Shown in pieces: positions 18,506 through 29,549 of a stretch of 64,000 nucleotides of DNA. The stretch comes from Haloarcula litorea (GTDB taxonomy: Archaea; Halobacteriota; Halobacteria; Halobacteriales; Haloarculaceae), in assembly GCF_029338195.1 (NCBI RefSeq), contig NZ_CP119779.1, positions 2,976,001-3,040,000 of the forward strand, read 5' to 3'. The notes beneath the pieces are model-generated. The model was not told the DNA's origin and did no database searches. It was given only the letters and a program-made list of their open reading frames with translations. Position numbers and translations under genes: made by a program. How positions within the stretch are numbered: the first letter of the stretch is position 1; every line of letters begins with the position of its first letter.

Positions 18506-18985
18506 ATGGACGAGCACACGCGGGACGCCTCCGTCGAGGCCCCACCGGGGGACCCGACCGGGTGGCGGGCAGACGGCCAGTGGGAGCACGCCACGCTGCG
18601 GCGGGCCGTCGTCCACGGCGTCCGACTGTACAACAGCGGGGCCTTCCACGAGTCACACGACTGCTTCGAGGACGAGTGGTACAACTACGGCCGCGGCTCC
18701 ACCGAGAGCAAGTTCCTCCACGGGATGGTCCAGGTGGCCGCCGGCGCGTACAAGCACTTCGACTTCGAGGACGACGAGGGGATGCGGTCGCTGTTCCGGA
18801 CCTCGCTGCAGTACTTCCAGGGCGTGCCCAACGACTACTACGGCGTGGACCTCCTGGACGTGCGCACGAGGGTCGACAACGCGCTGGAGGACCCGACGGC
18901 GCTGGAGGGGTGGCAGATCCGACTCGACGGCGGCTACCCGACCGCCGAGGAGGCGGACTTCGCGTTCGCCGAGGAGTTGGACTGA
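18506..18985 (+). CDS. DUF309 domain-containing protein
   Basis: A 159-residue helical protein. The diagnostic DUF309 motif is seen as [19 protein letters not shown] (around residues 48-66), followed by [16 protein letters not shown] and [14 protein letters not shown]. The domain is a compact all-helical bundle of unknown activity in bacteria and archaea. The start was set at ATG 18506 because the longer open frame upstream overlaps the previous gene and is Arg/Thr-rich shadow. Confidence 0.85.
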   Translation: MDEHTRDASVEAPPGDPTGWRADGQWEHATLRRAVVHGVRLYNSGAFHESHDCFEDEWYNYGRGSTESKFLHGMVQVAAGAYKHFDFEDDEGMRSLFRTSLQYFQGVPNDYYGVDLLDVRTRVDNALEDPTALEGWQIRLDGGYPTAEEADFAFAEELD

Positions 18986-19039
18986 CGACCGTCGCCGAAT
19001 CAAAACCGTTCTTACCCACGAATACGCAAGCTCTGGTAG

Positions 19040-19828
19040 ATGCGAGTCGAGCAACTGGGTGACGGAGAGCCGGAGGTGGCCGTCGTCGGCGCGATCCACG
19101 GCGACGAGCCGTGTGGCCGCGACGGTATCGAGGCCGTCCTCGCGGACCCGCCCGATGTCGGGCGGCCGGTCAAGTTCGTCGTCGCCAACGAGGCGGCACT
19201 GGCGGCCGGCGAGCGCTACGTCGACGCCGACCTCAACCGCGTGTTCCCCGGCGACGCGAACGGCGAGGCCCACGAGGAGCGGCTGGCGGCCGACCTCGCC
19301 GCCGAACTCGCTGGCTGTACCGTGCTGGCGCTGCACTCGACGCAGTCCTACGACGGGCTGTTCGCCCTCGTCGACGAGGTGACGCCGCTGGTCCGGGACG
19401 TCTGCCCGCACCTCTCCGTCGACGCCGTCGTGGTCACGAAGGGGGCCAACGAGGGGCGCATCTTCAGCGCCGTCCCGTCGACCGTCGAGGTCGAGTGTGG
19501 CTACCAGGGATCGCCGGAGGCGGCGGCGAACGCCGAGCGCGTGATCCGCGAGTTCCTCGCCGTCACCGGCGTCACCGACGACCCGCCGGCGGAGCGGTCG
19601 TCGTCGCTCCCGGTGTTCCGGCTCGGCGACCCCATCCCGAAGGCCGCGGCCGACGAGTACGAGGTGTACGCCCGGAACTTCCAGGCGCTGGAGGCGGGCG
19701 ACCCCATCGCGGCGGCCGACGGGGAGCGGATCTTCGCCGAGACGGACTTCCACCCGATCCTGCTGTCGGCCGAGGGGTACGAGGACGTGTTCGGCTACAC
19801 CGCCGACCGGATCGGCGTGCTGGAGTAG
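19040..19828 (+). CDS. succinylglutamate desuccinylase/aspartoacylase family protein
   Basis: A 262-residue zinc carboxypeptidase-fold protein. Zinc ligands appear in AIHGDEPCGRD (His and Glu, residues ~18-24) and LHSTQSYDG, with the catalytic Glu in VEVECGYQGS. The DLNRVFPGD segment is characteristic. It hydrolyses an N-acyl amino acid or related amide; the substrate is not readable. The C-terminal beta-rich domain is present, so the protein is full-length. It begins 54 bp after the DUF309 stop. Confidence 0.85.
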   Translation: MRVEQLGDGEPEVAVVGAIHGDEPCGRDGIEAVLADPPDVGRPVKFVVANEAALAAGERYVDADLNRVFPGDANGEAHEERLAADLAAELAGCTVLALHSTQSYDGLFALVDEVTPLVRDVCPHLSVDAVVVTKGANEGRIFSAVPSTVEVECGYQGSPEAAANAERVIREFLAVTGVTDDPPAERSSSLPVFRLGDPIPKAAADEYEVYARNFQALEAGDPIAAADGERIFAETDFHPILLSAEGYEDVFGYTADRIGVLE

Positions 19829-19866
19829 GGGCTGCCGTCGCGAGCGTGGTGGCGGCCGTCGTCGCG

Positions 19867-20457
19867 CTATCGGTACTCCGGGTAGTCGTTCCGGTAGCCG
19901 ACGGCCCGGCCGAGGACGGCCGTCAGCCGGATGCCCGCCAGCTGGAGCCACAGGGGAAGGGACGCGAGGAGTAGCATGTCGTCGTACTCGTCGAGCAACA
20001 CGGCCAGCCGGAGCGCGTTCAGCGGCATCCCCGAGGGCGTGACGGGGGCCCCGTCCCTGGCGAGCCCGTACGTGACGCGCATAAACTGTTCCGTTCGGAG
20101 CCCCGGCGTCACGGACCCCCGGAGGTGGAGAACCGACTCGCCGGCGTTCCAGAAGCGGTGTCGCTCACCGGGGGGAATCACGGCCTCCTCGCCGTCCGTG
20201 AGGGTCCGCCGGGTCCCCTCGTGGACCACACCCAGTACCCCCGACGCGACGGCGAGTCGTTCGGTCTGCTCCGGGTGGACGTGTAGCATCGGCCCGTGTG
20301 ATCCCTCGGCGGCCAGCCACATCTCGAAGACGAGAGGGTCGGTCTCCGGATCGTCCGGTCGCTCGCGGAATCGGACGACCTTGCCGGCCGGCGGACTCGA
20401 CACGGTGTCGGCGTCAGTCGGGTACGTGCGGCCGAACGGCGGTGCCGCGTCGCTCAC
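19867..20457 (-). CDS. cupin domain-containing protein
   Basis: A 196-residue protein. Cupin motif 1 is seen as HGPMLHVHPEQTERLAVASG and motif 2 as IPPGERHRFWNAG, with three His and one Glu for metal binding. After the cupin a hydrophobic C-terminal segment (LLLASLPLWLQLAGI) suggests membrane association. The GTG start overlaps the UPF0179 stop as GTGA, a translational coupling that makes the two genes an operon. Enzymatic role unknown. Confidence 0.8.
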   Translation of the reverse strand: MSDAAPPFGRTYPTDADTVSSPPAGKVVRFRERPDDPETDPLVFEMWLAAEGSHGPMLHVHPEQTERLAVASGVLGVVHEGTRRTLTDGEEAVIPPGERHRFWNAGESVLHLRGSVTPGLRTEQFMRVTYGLARDGAPVTPSGMPLNALRLAVLLDEYDDMLLLASLPLWLQLAGIRLTAVLGRAVGYRNDYPEYR

Positions 20458-20906
20458 GACTCGTCGGGGGCCTCGAACTCGACGAGCGTCAGGTCGCGGT
20501 CGAGGAAACAGTAGTCGTGTGGCGGGTCGCCGACGATGCGCTCGATGCGGTACTCCTCGCCGAACTCCGCGCCCTTGGGTTCGCAGTAGGGGTGGCTCGG
20601 GCACTCGGTGTGGGGACAGGGGCCGGCGAGCGACGTCTTGCTGCCCGCGTAGGCACCTTTCGTCGGGACGTTGGCGCGGACCGGGGCCGGTTCGACCTCG
20701 ACAGCCCGGACCCCGCTGTCGTGCATCGCGCAGTCGAGGGTCTGCCCGCTCTCGCGGACGCTCGTGACGCGGTAGCGCCGGCCTTCGGTCAGGTTGAGAC
20801 ACTGGTCGCGGTAGGGGCAGCCGGCACAGCCGCTTGCCTCCCCGTTGTAGACGAACTCCTCGCCCACCTCCGCGAGGCGGGTGCCGACGAGGGTGACGGT
20901 GGTCAT
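20454..20906 (-). CDS. UPF0179 family protein
   Basis: A 150-residue Cys-rich archaeal protein. Cys motifs are spread through CAGCPYRDQCLNL, LDCAMHD and CPHTECPSHPYCEPKG, at least nine Cys, consistent with one or two metal sites or an Fe-S cluster. UPF0179 is confined to archaea and has no proven function. First gene of a two-gene operon with the cupin gene. Confidence 0.9.
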   Translation of the reverse strand: MTTVTLVGTRLAEVGEEFVYNGEASGCAGCPYRDQCLNLTEGRRYRVTSVRESGQTLDCAMHDSGVRAVEVEPAPVRANVPTKGAYAGSKTSLAGPCPHTECPSHPYCEPKGAEFGEEYRIERIVGDPPHDYCFLDRDLTLVEFEAPDES

Positions 20907-20939
20907 AGACGACCGTAGGGCGGGGCGGGATGAAAAGGC

Positions 20940-21317
20940 TCAGGCTCGCCCGGTCAGCCGGTCCAGTTCGTCGAGGTACGCCTCGCGGGGCACCTGGTAC
21001 AGCGAGCGGTAGTCGACCTCGCCCGCGGCGAAGGCGTTGGCGAGGTCGACCGCACCCCGGACAGCGGCCGCACGGTCGCCGTAGGTCTCCGCGTCCCGCG
21101 TCACCTCGGGCTCGACGGACAGCGTCACGTACCAGTCCTCGCCGAGCCGCTCTGCGCCCGGTCGGCGCGTCCGCTTCCCCCGGGTGAGGTAGATCGTCGG
21201 GAGGCAGGGTGCCGGGAACTGCTCGCTGTCGAACACGTCGGGGCGGTAGACGAGGACGAGCTTGTCCTCGCTCTCCGACCACACGTCCCAGTCGTCGACG
21301 AGGCCGTCGAGCTCCAT
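20940..21317 (-). CDS. DUF5820-like haloarchaeal protein
   Basis: A 125-residue soluble protein starting MELDGLVDDWDVWSESEDK, with the conserved-looking YRPDVFDSEQFPAPCLPTIYLTRG core and a helical C-terminus. I believe this is the haloarchaeal DUF5820 family, but that is recognition from memory and not tested. ATG 21317 was chosen over an earlier one because the 34 extra codons run through a TATA-like element (21375-21385). Function unknown. Confidence 0.65.
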   Translation of the reverse strand: MELDGLVDDWDVWSESEDKLVLVYRPDVFDSEQFPAPCLPTIYLTRGKRTRRPGAERLGEDWYVTLSVEPEVTRDAETYGDRAAAVRGAVDLANAFAAGEVDYRSLYQVPREAYLDELDRLTGRA

Positions 21318-21750
21318 ACCCGCCCGTCGGAACTCCCGGGCCAATACTCCACCGACACGCGCCGCGCTCGGCGGCCGTATATAAATGGACAGCAACTGCC
21401 GTGCCGCGTGCTGACACACCTACGCCTCGCCGTGTCCGTGTTCGCTCACCAGATCGGGGTGCGAAGAGCCGGTGGTATATGCCTGTCGGAACAAGATTCA
21501 TATTGGTGAAGCACTCAACTAATAAATAGTATCGGAAACAGTCACGCACTGTCACCCGTTACCAACAGGGTGGGGGGAGTCCCCGTAGCACCCGCCCGAG
21601 AGACATGGTATGTGACGACGACCGGCCCGCTTCGGCGGGTCCCGCGGCCGCCCGCAGGCGTACACGGAGCGACTGTGACGGGAGCCGGCGGACTGGGTCC
21701 GACGCGCGGTTCGCGACACGTCGATCGCGTGGACAACTCACCGAGATAGC
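21318..21750. other. 433-bp intergenic region before the PrkA operon
   Basis: Divergent control region. A TATATAAAT-type element at 21376-21385 suits the minus-strand gene; AATAAATAG at about 21520-21528 suits the PrkA operon. If the latter is used, the PrkA message has a leader of about 200 nt, long for a haloarchaeon. A 49-codon Arg-rich ORF (21605-21754) ends in an ATGA overlap with prkA but looks like chance. No RNA gene was recognised. Confidence 0.5.
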
Positions 21751-23823
21751 ATGAGCAAGAACAAGGAGACACTCGAAGCGCTGAGCAAGGAGTACCAAGA
21801 CACCATCCCCGCGGACCTCCGGACGACCCGGAGCTTCGACTGGTACCTCGACCGACTGTACGAGGAGCCACGCGTCGCCCGTAACGCCCACCAGCGGGTC
21901 GCGGACATGTTCGACTACTACGGGACGGAGTACGACGAGGACGCCGGCGTCGTCGAGTACAAGATCGCCAGCGAGGACCCGTTACAGGACGGGGAGAACA
22001 CCTTCTACGGCCGGGAGGTCCACGAGGCGATCCACGAGTTCGTCAACAAGGTCAAGTCGGGCGCTCGCGGCCTCGGACCCGAGAAACGCATCAAGCTCCT
22101 GCTGGGGCCGGTCGGCTCGGGGAAGTCCGACTTCGACCGGCAGGTCCGGACCTACTTCGAGGACTACACCCGGCGGGACGAGGGGCGGATGTACACCTTC
22201 CGCTGGACGAACCTCTGTGACGTCATCGGCGACCAGGACCCCGCGGACGACGTGGTCCGGTCGCCGATGAACCAGGACCCGATCGTGTTGCTCCCCCAGG
22301 ACCAGCGCGACCGGGTCATCGAGGACGTCAACGAGGAACTGGACGCCCCCTACACCATCCGCAACGAGCAGGACCTCGATCCGGCCAGCGAGTTCTACAT
22401 GGACCAGCTGCTGGCCCACTACGACGACGACCTGCAGGCGGTGCTGGAGAACCACGTCGAGGTGATGCGGTTCGTCGCCGACGAGAACCAGCGCCAGGGG
22501 ATCGAGACCTTCGAACCCAAGGACAAGAAGAACCAGGACGAGACCGAGCTGACGGGCGACGTCAACTACTCGAAGATCGCCGTCTACGGCGAGAGCGACC
22601 CGCGGGCGTTCGACTACTCCGGGGCGTTCTGTAACGCCAACCGCGGCATCTTCTCCGGCGAGGAGCTGCTGAAGCTCCAGCGGGAGTTCCTCTACGACTT
22701 CCTGCACGCCTCCCAGGAGCAGACGATCAAGCCCAAGAACAACCCCCGGATCGACATCGACCAGGTCATCGTCGGCCGGACGAACATGCCGGAGTACCGG
22801 GACAAGAAGGGCGACGAGAAGATGGAGGCGTTCAACGACCGGACCAAGCGCATCGACTTCCCGTACGTCCTCCAGTACGAGGAGGAGGCCCACATCTACG
22901 AGAAGATGCTGCGCAACGCCGACCTGCCGGACATCCACGTCGAGCCCCACACGCTGGAGATGGCCGGACTGTTCGGCGTCCTGACCCGCATCGAGGAGCC
23001 CGACGAGAAGTCGATCGACCTCGTCCAGAAGGCAAAGGCCTACAACGGCGAGATCGACGAGGCTGACGACGTAGACGTCAAGAAGCTCCGCGACGAGGCC
23101 GCGGAGACGGCCGAGATCGGCGAGGGGATGGAGGGGGTCTCCCCGCGGTTCATCGGCGACGAGATCGCCGAGACGATCATGGACTCGATGCACCGCGACC
23201 GGCAGTTCCTCTCGCCGCTGACGACGTTCAACCACCTGGAAGGCAATCTGGAGAACCACGGCTCCATCGACGCGGAGTCGTTCGACGAGTACTACCGCTT
23301 CCTCGAACTGGTCCGCGAGGAGTACAAGCAGCGGGCCATCGAGGACGTGCGCCACGCGCTGGCCTACGACATGGACGAGATCCAGCGCCAGGGCGAGAAG
23401 TACATGGACCACGTGATGGCCTACATCGACGACGACACCGTCGAAGACGAGCTCACCGGCCGCGAGCAGGAGCCCGACGAGCAGTTCCTCCGCTCGGTCG
23501 AGGAGAAGCTCGACCTCCCCGAGGACCGGAAAGACGACTTCCGCCAGGAGGTCTCGAACTGGGTCTCCCGGCGTGCCCGCGAGGGCGACACGTTCAACCC
23601 CCAGGACAACGACCGGCTGCGCCGGGCCCTGGAGCGGAAGCTCTGGGAGGACAAGAAACACAACATCAACTTCTCGGCGCTGGTGTCCTCGGGCGAGCTG
23701 GACGACGACGAGCGAAACCAGTGGATCGACGCCCTGATCGAGCAGGGCTACTCCGAGGAGGGGGCCAAGGAAGTGCTCGAGTTCGCCGGCGCGGAGGTCG
23801 CCAAGAGCGAGATGGAAGACTGA
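21751..23823 (+). CDS. prkA: PrkA family serine protein kinase, first copy
   Basis: A 690-residue cytosolic protein of the PrkA/YeaG type. It has an AAA-like P-loop (GPVGSGKS, residues 119-126), an arm resembling YeaG (FGVLTRIEEP, then SPRFIGDEIAETIMDSMH) and the C-terminal kinase-like region with EEKLDLPEDRKDDFRQEVSNWVSRRA. Length is slightly above E. coli YeaG (about 640). PrkA phosphorylates protein targets in stress and starvation responses in bacteria. It heads a four-gene operon with a second PrkA, YeaH and SpoVR; the next gene overlaps its stop by 1 nt (TGATG). Confidence 0.92.
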   Translation: MSKNKETLEALSKEYQDTIPADLRTTRSFDWYLDRLYEEPRVARNAHQRVADMFDYYGTEYDEDAGVVEYKIASEDPLQDGENTFYGREVHEAIHEFVNKVKSGARGLGPEKRIKLLLGPVGSGKSDFDRQVRTYFEDYTRRDEGRMYTFRWTNLCDVIGDQDPADDVVRSPMNQDPIVLLPQDQRDRVIEDVNEELDAPYTIRNEQDLDPASEFYMDQLLAHYDDDLQAVLENHVEVMRFVADENQRQGIETFEPKDKKNQDETELTGDVNYSKIAVYGESDPRAFDYSGAFCNANRGIFSGEELLKLQREFLYDFLHASQEQTIKPKNNPRIDIDQVIVGRTNMPEYRDKKGDEKMEAFNDRTKRIDFPYVLQYEEEAHIYEKMLRNADLPDIHVEPHTLEMAGLFGVLTRIEEPDEKSIDLVQKAKAYNGEIDEADDVDVKKLRDEAAETAEIGEGMEGVSPRFIGDEIAETIMDSMHRDRQFLSPLTTFNHLEGNLENHGSIDAESFDEYYRFLELVREEYKQRAIEDVRHALAYDMDEIQRQGEKYMDHVMAYIDDDTVEDELTGREQEPDEQFLRSVEEKLDLPEDRKDDFRQEVSNWVSRRAREGDTFNPQDNDRLRRALERKLWEDKKHNINFSALVSSGELDDDERNQWIDALIEQGYSEEGAKEVLEFAGAEVAKSEMED

Positions 23824-26105
23824 TGACGGGCGAGGAGTACATCGACCGGGCGGACGAGTCGCTGGACGCGACCTACGAGGCCCCGATGAGCCTCGCGGAG
23901 TACGTCGACACGGTGCTGGAGACGCCCGAGATAGCCGCCCACGCCTCGAAGTACCTGCTGGCCGCCATCGAGACGGCGGGCACCCGGACCGTCATCGAGG
24001 AGGGCGAGGAGCGCCAGCGCTACCGCTTCTTCGACGACCCGCACAACGACGGCGAACACGCCATCCTCGGCAACACGGAGGTTCTGAACGCCTTCGTCGA
24101 CGACCTCCGGTCGATCGCCGCCGGCCGCGGGAAAGACGAGAAGATCGTCTGGCTGGAGGGGCCGACGGCGACCGGCAAGTCCGAGCTCAAGCGCTGCCTC
24201 ATCAACGGGCTCCGCGAGTACTCCAAGACGCCCGAGGGCCGCCGGTACACCGTCGAGTGGAACGTCGCGGGCGCTGGCGATGCCGACAGCGCGTTGACGT
24301 ACGGCGACACGCCGATCGAGGACGAGGACGACTGGTACGCCAGCCCGGTCCAGGTCCATCCCCTGACGGTGTTCCCGCAGGACGTGCGCCGGGAGCTGCT
24401 GACCGAACTCAACGCACGGCTCGACGACCACGCCGAGATCCGGGTCGAGGGCGAGCTCGATCCGTTCTCCCGGGAGGCCTACGACTACCTGGAGGAGCAG
24501 TACCGCCGACAGGGCGTCGAGGACCTGTTCTCGGCGGTGACCGACCCCGGCCACCTCCGGGTGAAGAACTTCGTCGTCGACGTGGGCCAGGGCATCGGCG
24601 TCCTCCACTCCGAGGACGAGGGGACGCCGAAGGAGCGGCTGGTCGGCTCCTGGATGCACGGGATGCTCCGGGAACTGGACTCCCGGGGTCGGAAGAACCC
24701 GCAGGCGTTCTCTTACGACGGCGTCCTCTCGCAGGGCAACGGGCTGTTGACCGTCGTCGAGGACGCCGCCCAGCACGCCGACCTGCTCCAGAAGCTGCTG
24801 AACGTCCCCGACGAGGGACGCGTGAAGCTGGACAAGGGCATCGGGATGGACGTCGACACCCAGATGGTCATCATCTCGAACCCGGACCTGGAGGCCCAGC
24901 TCAATCAGCACGCCGACCGGGAGGGCCAGGACCCGCTGAAGGCGCTGAAGCGCCGGCTGGACAAACACGAGTTCACCTACCTGACGAACCTCTCGCTGGA
25001 GGCCCAGCTGTTGCGCCGGGAGCTGACCAACGAGACCACGGTCTGGGACCCCGACTCGTGGGAGGAGCTGGAGGAGCGGATCCAGGAGCCACTGACCGTC
25101 TCCGTCCGCGACGAACAGGCGTCCGTGACGGAGAAGGAACTCGCGCCCCACACGGTCGAGGCGGCGGCGCTGTACGCCGTCGTCTCGCGGCTGGACGCCG
25201 CCTCGCTGCCCAACGGGCTGGACCTCGTCGACAAGGCGCTGCTGTTCGACCGGGGCTACCTGATGGAGGGCGACGAGCGGGTCGACATCGAGGACTACGA
25301 CCTCGAGACCACCGAACACGACGGCGACCACGGCATCCCCGTCACCTACGTCCGTGACGTGGTCGCCGACCTCCTCCACGAGGAGCGGGACCGCCACCAC
25401 CCCGACCTGCCCGTCGAGCACGTCATCATGCCCCGCGACGTGCTCAACGCCGTCGCAGAGGGGATGATCGACGCGCCGGTCTTCTCGACGACGGAGGCCA
25501 GCGAGTACGAGGAGCGGGTCGTCCCGGTCAAGAACCACGTCTTCGGCGAGCAGGAGCAGGACGTGCTCGACGCGATGATGCGGGACAAGCGCGTCGACGA
25601 GGACACCGTCGAGGAGTACATCGAGCACGTCTACGCGTGGGCCGCCGACGAGCAGATCGAGAACCCCCGCGGCGAACTGGTCGACCCGGACCCGCTGAAG
25701 ATGAAGGTGTTCGAGATCGAGCACCTCGGCCGCTTCGACGAGAGCAACTACGCGGGCGACGACCCGGACGACGCCGTCGAGGAGTTCCGCACCGACAAGA
25801 TCATCACGGCGCTGAACCGCCACGCGTGGCAGCGCCGCGACGAGGAGTTCCGGGTCGGCGACGTCGCGCCCAAGGAGATCCCGGTGATCAAGACCGTGCT
25901 GGGCAGCCACGACTGGGACGACGTCGAACGGACCTACGAGGACTTCGACCCCCGGCAGTGGGACGAACCGCCGTCGAACACGGAGACGGCCCGGCTGAAG
26001 GAGAAGACGATCGAGAACATGGTCGAGATGCACGGTTACAGCGAGGCCGCGGCGGAACTGACCAGCCGCCACGTCATGAGCCAGGTGAGTTACCGATGGG
26101 ACTGA
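23823..26105 (+). CDS. divergent PrkA-like protein, second copy
   Basis: A 760-residue paralogue of the preceding kinase, clearly diverged. Its P-loop is GPTATGKS (residues 113-120), an ATP-binding site still intact; the region [29 protein letters not shown] resembles the AAA sensor segment, and [19 protein letters not shown] matches the arm. The C-terminal part is longer than in the first copy and carries [16 protein letters not shown]. Start ATG 23823 overlaps the prkA stop as TGATG, and the following yeaH-like gene starts 10 bp inside its 3' end, so the operon is tightly coupled. Two PrkA proteins side by side suggest a hetero-oligomer, which is inference. Confidence 0.88.
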   Translation: MTGEEYIDRADESLDATYEAPMSLAEYVDTVLETPEIAAHASKYLLAAIETAGTRTVIEEGEERQRYRFFDDPHNDGEHAILGNTEVLNAFVDDLRSIAAGRGKDEKIVWLEGPTATGKSELKRCLINGLREYSKTPEGRRYTVEWNVAGAGDADSALTYGDTPIEDEDDWYASPVQVHPLTVFPQDVRRELLTELNARLDDHAEIRVEGELDPFSREAYDYLEEQYRRQGVEDLFSAVTDPGHLRVKNFVVDVGQGIGVLHSEDEGTPKERLVGSWMHGMLRELDSRGRKNPQAFSYDGVLSQGNGLLTVVEDAAQHADLLQKLLNVPDEGRVKLDKGIGMDVDTQMVIISNPDLEAQLNQHADREGQDPLKALKRRLDKHEFTYLTNLSLEAQLLRRELTNETTVWDPDSWEELEERIQEPLTVSVRDEQASVTEKELAPHTVEAAALYAVVSRLDAASLPNGLDLVDKALLFDRGYLMEGDERVDIEDYDLETTEHDGDHGIPVTYVRDVVADLLHEERDRHHPDLPVEHVIMPRDVLNAVAEGMIDAPVFSTTEASEYEERVVPVKNHVFGEQEQDVLDAMMRDKRVDEDTVEEYIEHVYAWAADEQIENPRGELVDPDPLKMKVFEIEHLGRFDESNYAGDDPDDAVEEFRTDKIITALNRHAWQRRDEEFRVGDVAPKEIPVIKTVLGSHDWDDVERTYEDFDPRQWDEPPSNTETARLKEKTIENMVEMHGYSEAAAELTSRHVMSQVSYRWD

Positions 26106-27415
26106 GAGACGACCTCGAACGGTACCGCGAAGTTGGCGAGGAGCGCCGGCAGGACCTCGCCGAGTTCATCCAGTACGGCGATCTGGGTCAGTCCCGGGAC
26201 GACGAGGTCCGGGTCCCGATCAAGATCGTCGACCTCCCGGAGTTCGCCTACGACCAGCGCGACCAGGGCGGCGTCGGACAGGGGGAAGGAGCCGAGCCCG
26301 GCGATCCGGTCGGCCAGCCTCAGCCCCAGCCCGGCGACGGTGACGGCGACGAGGACGGCGAGCCCGGCGAGGAGGGCGGCGAACACGAGTACTACGAGAT
26401 GGACCCCGAGGAGTTCGCCGAGGAACTCGACGAGCAGCTCGGGCTGGACCTCGATCCGAAGGGCAAGAAGGTCGTCGAGGAGACCGAGGGGGACTTCACC
26501 GACATCACCCGGACGGGGCCGTCCTCGACGCTGGACTTCGAGCGCCTGTTCAAGAAGGGGCTGAAGCGCAAGCTCGCGATGGACTTCGACGAGGACTACG
26601 TCCGCGAGGCCCTGAAGATCGACGGCTGGGGACCGGCGACGGTCTTCGAGTGGGCCCGCGAGCAGAACATCCCCGTCTCGAAATCGTGGATCGCCGACGC
26701 CTACGAGGACGTCCCGGACGAGGAGAAGACGACGTGGGCGAGCGTCGAGGAGATGGAGGCCAACGTCGAGCAGGTCGACACGCCCACGCGCATCCGCCGG
26801 GACGGCGTCGACGAGATCCCCTTCCGTCGGGAGGACGAGCGCTACCGCTACCCGGAGATCGTCGAGGAGCGCGAGAAGAACGTCGTCGTCGTGAACATCC
26901 GCGACGTCTCGGGGTCGATGCGACAGAAGAAGCGGGAACTCGTCGAGCGGACGTTCACGCCGCTGGACTGGTACCTCCAGGGCAAGTACGACAACGCGGA
27001 GTTCGTCTACATCGCCCACGACGCCGACGCCTGGGAGGTCGACCGCGACGAGTTCTTCGGCATCCGCTCGGGCGGCGGGACCCGCATCTCCAGCGCGTAC
27101 GAACTCGCCGCCGCCGTGTTAGAGGAGGATTACCCCTGGAGCGAGTGGAACCGCTACGTGTTCGCGGCCGGCGACTCGGAGAACTCCAGCAACGACACCG
27201 AGGAGAAGGTCGTCCCGCTGATGGAGCAGATCCCGGCGAACCTCCACGCCTACGTGGAGACCCAGCCCAGCGGCAACGCCATCAACGCGACCCACGCCGA
27301 GGAGGTCGAGCGGGCGTTCCGCGACAGCGACGACGTGGCGGTGGCGTACGTCTCCTCGCCGGAGGACGTCGTCGACGCCATCTACGAGATACTCAGCACG
27401 GAGGAAGAGGGATGA
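26096..27415 (+). CDS. yeaH: YeaH/YhbH family (DUF444) VWA-domain protein
   Basis: A 439-residue protein. After a charged N-terminus ([21 protein letters not shown]) comes a Gly/Asp/Gln-rich low-complexity linker (about residues 60-100), then a von Willebrand A domain with the MIDAS-like segment [16 protein letters not shown] and the second-half motif [14 protein letters not shown]. In E. coli YeaH is encoded with the PrkA homologue YeaG and YcgB (SpoVR); the same trio is here. The ATG lies inside the previous gene (10-bp overlap) and the ATGA with spoVR at its end shows coupling. Confidence 0.92.
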   Translation: MGLRDDLERYREVGEERRQDLAEFIQYGDLGQSRDDEVRVPIKIVDLPEFAYDQRDQGGVGQGEGAEPGDPVGQPQPQPGDGDGDEDGEPGEEGGEHEYYEMDPEEFAEELDEQLGLDLDPKGKKVVEETEGDFTDITRTGPSSTLDFERLFKKGLKRKLAMDFDEDYVREALKIDGWGPATVFEWAREQNIPVSKSWIADAYEDVPDEEKTTWASVEEMEANVEQVDTPTRIRRDGVDEIPFRREDERYRYPEIVEEREKNVVVVNIRDVSGSMRQKKRELVERTFTPLDWYLQGKYDNAEFVYIAHDADAWEVDRDEFFGIRSGGGTRISSAYELAAAVLEEDYPWSEWNRYVFAAGDSENSSNDTEEKVVPLMEQIPANLHAYVETQPSGNAINATHAEEVERAFRDSDDVAVAYVSSPEDVVDAIYEILSTEEEG

Positions 27416-29454
27416 CCACTCACGACAGATTCGCCAAGCAACGGATCGCCGACGACCTGGCGGAACCGGTCACCGAGGCCGGCAACCTCGCCCGCAAACT
27501 CGGGCTGACGCCCTACCCGGTCAACTACTGGATCGTCGACTACGACGAGATGAACGAGCTCATCGCCTACGGCGGGTTCCAGAAGCGCTACCCGCACTGG
27601 CGGTGGGGGATGCAGTACGACCGCCAGCAGAAGCAGGGGCAGTTCCTCGGCGGGAAGGCCTTCGAGATCGTCAACAACGACGACCCCGCCCACGCGTTCC
27701 TCCAGGAGTCCAACACCCTGGCCGACCAGAAGGCGGTCATCACCCACGTCGAGGCCCACGCCGACTTCTTCGCCAACAACGAGTGGTTCGGGCTGTTCAC
27801 CGACGGGACGCCGCTGGCCGCCGAGAGCGGCGACGAGAGCGGCCGTTCACGGGGTCCCGACGCCGCCGGGATGCTCGCGCGCCACAGCGACGTCGTCAGG
27901 GAGTACATGCAAGACCCGGACATCGAGCGCGAGGACGTCGAGCGGTTCATCGACCACGTCCTCTGTCTGGAGGACAACATCGACCAGCACGAGCCGTACA
28001 GCCCGGTGGAGACGGTCGAGGACCACCTCGACGACATCGAGGGCGCGGACGTCGCCGAACAGCTGGACGAACTGGAGCTCTCGGACGAGGTCAAGCGGCA
28101 GGTGTTCGACGACGAGTGGCTCGACGCCCAGGCCGACGACGAGGACGGCGTCTCCTTCCCCGCCGACCCGGAGAAGGACGTGCTGGGGTTCCTCCGGAAA
28201 CACGGGATGGCCTACGACGAGGACGCCGGGAAGGCCGTCGAGATGACCGACTGGCAGAAGGACGTGCTCGAACTGCTGCGCCGGGAGGCGTACTACTTCG
28301 CCCCCCAGAAGATGACGAAGGTGATGAACGAGGGGTGGGCCGCCTACTGGGAGTCGCTGATGATGACCCGCGAGAACTTCGCGGGCGACGACGAGTTCGT
28401 CCTCTACGCCGACCACATGGCCCGCGTCCTCGGTGCGCCCGGCCTCAATCCGTACAAGCTCGGCCTCGAGCTCTGGGAGTACGTCGAGAACACGGAGAAC
28501 CGCCGGGAGGTCGTCGAGCGCCTGCTGCGCGTCGAGGGGGTCTCGTGGCGGAACTTCCACGAGGTGGTCGACTTCGAGGCCGTGCAGGAGCACCTCGAAC
28601 CGCCGGCGTGGCTCGCCGACGTGGCCGGTTACCTCGACGAACTCGATCCCGAGGACTCGCGGGTCGACGCCGACGCGCTCGCGGCCGCCCGGGACGGCGA
28701 GTTCGACGCCGGCACGTACCCCTGGAAGGTCCTGACCTACGAGGGGCTCTGTGAGCGCCACTACTCGCTGGTCCAGCCACAGAACCGCGGGTTCGTCTCA
28801 CGGATCAGCCAGTCGGAACTCGAGCGCGTGTCGCGGTACATGTTCGACCACGACCGCTACGACAGCGTGGCCGAGGCGCTGGCGGACGTCGACCACACCC
28901 GCGGCTGGGATCGGATGCGCGAGATCCGCGAGAGCCACAACGACGTCACCTTCCTCGACGAGTTCCTCACCCAGGAGTTCGTCGACGACAACGACTACTT
29001 CACCTACGAGTACACCCACGCCTCCGGCGACTACCGCGTGACCTCGACGGACCACGAAGACGTCAAGAAGAAGCTGATGTTGCAGTTCACGAACTTCGGC
29101 AAACCCACCGTCGTCGTCGAGGACGGGAACTACGACAACCGCAACGAACTGCTGCTGGCCCACCAGTACAACGGCGTGATGCTGGACGTCGAGCAGGCCG
29201 CCGACGTGCTGGAGCGGGTGTTCGAGCTCTGGGGCCGGCCGGTGAATCTGCTGACCATCGTCAAGGAGTTCGACGACCACGACGTCGAGGTCGCGAAGCG
29301 CCGCGACAGCGAGCCCGAACCCGAGGAGGTGGGCAAGCGCCTGCGCTACGACGGCGAGGAGATCACTGTCGAGGACGTCCCCTGGAGCGAGGTCGAACAC
29401 CTCGCGGCGACGGACGTCGACTACAACACCAAGCCAGACGAGTGGCTGGCCTGA
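27412..29454 (+). CDS. spoVR: SpoVR family protein
   Basis: A 680-residue protein. The N-terminal region has the SpoVR/YcgB signature: [34 protein letters not shown], and [16 protein letters not shown]. The central [24 protein letters not shown] and C-terminal [18 protein letters not shown] are also family-typical. It is longer than E. coli YcgB (510 residues), the extra length lying mostly between residues 130 and 260. Named for a Bacillus spore-cortex defect; in archaea its role is unknown, but operon linkage to PrkA/YeaH is shared with bacteria. ATG overlaps the yeaH stop (ATGA). Confidence 0.93.
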   Translation: MTTHDRFAKQRIADDLAEPVTEAGNLARKLGLTPYPVNYWIVDYDEMNELIAYGGFQKRYPHWRWGMQYDRQQKQGQFLGGKAFEIVNNDDPAHAFLQESNTLADQKAVITHVEAHADFFANNEWFGLFTDGTPLAAESGDESGRSRGPDAAGMLARHSDVVREYMQDPDIEREDVERFIDHVLCLEDNIDQHEPYSPVETVEDHLDDIEGADVAEQLDELELSDEVKRQVFDDEWLDAQADDEDGVSFPADPEKDVLGFLRKHGMAYDEDAGKAVEMTDWQKDVLELLRREAYYFAPQKMTKVMNEGWAAYWESLMMTRENFAGDDEFVLYADHMARVLGAPGLNPYKLGLELWEYVENTENRREVVERLLRVEGVSWRNFHEVVDFEAVQEHLEPPAWLADVAGYLDELDPEDSRVDADALAAARDGEFDAGTYPWKVLTYEGLCERHYSLVQPQNRGFVSRISQSELERVSRYMFDHDRYDSVAEALADVDHTRGWDRMREIRESHNDVTFLDEFLTQEFVDDNDYFTYEYTHASGDYRVTSTDHEDVKKKLMLQFTNFGKPTVVVEDGNYDNRNELLLAHQYNGVMLDVEQAADVLERVFELWGRPVNLLTIVKEFDDHDVEVAKRRDSEPEPEEVGKRLRYDGEEITVEDVPWSEVEHLAATDVDYNTKPDEWLA

Positions 29455-29549
29455 CGGCGACCGCCGGGCACTCGGCCGGGTGACCGGTCGCTCAAACCGC
29501 CGTCGAACCCTCCAGAAGGTATGTGTCCGAGCGAGTGCCACGTCTCGCT

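Noticed and set aside
21605..21754. 49-codon Arg-rich ORF overlapping the prkA start
   Set aside because: No TATA box at the right distance and the composition looks random; kept only as part of the leader observation.
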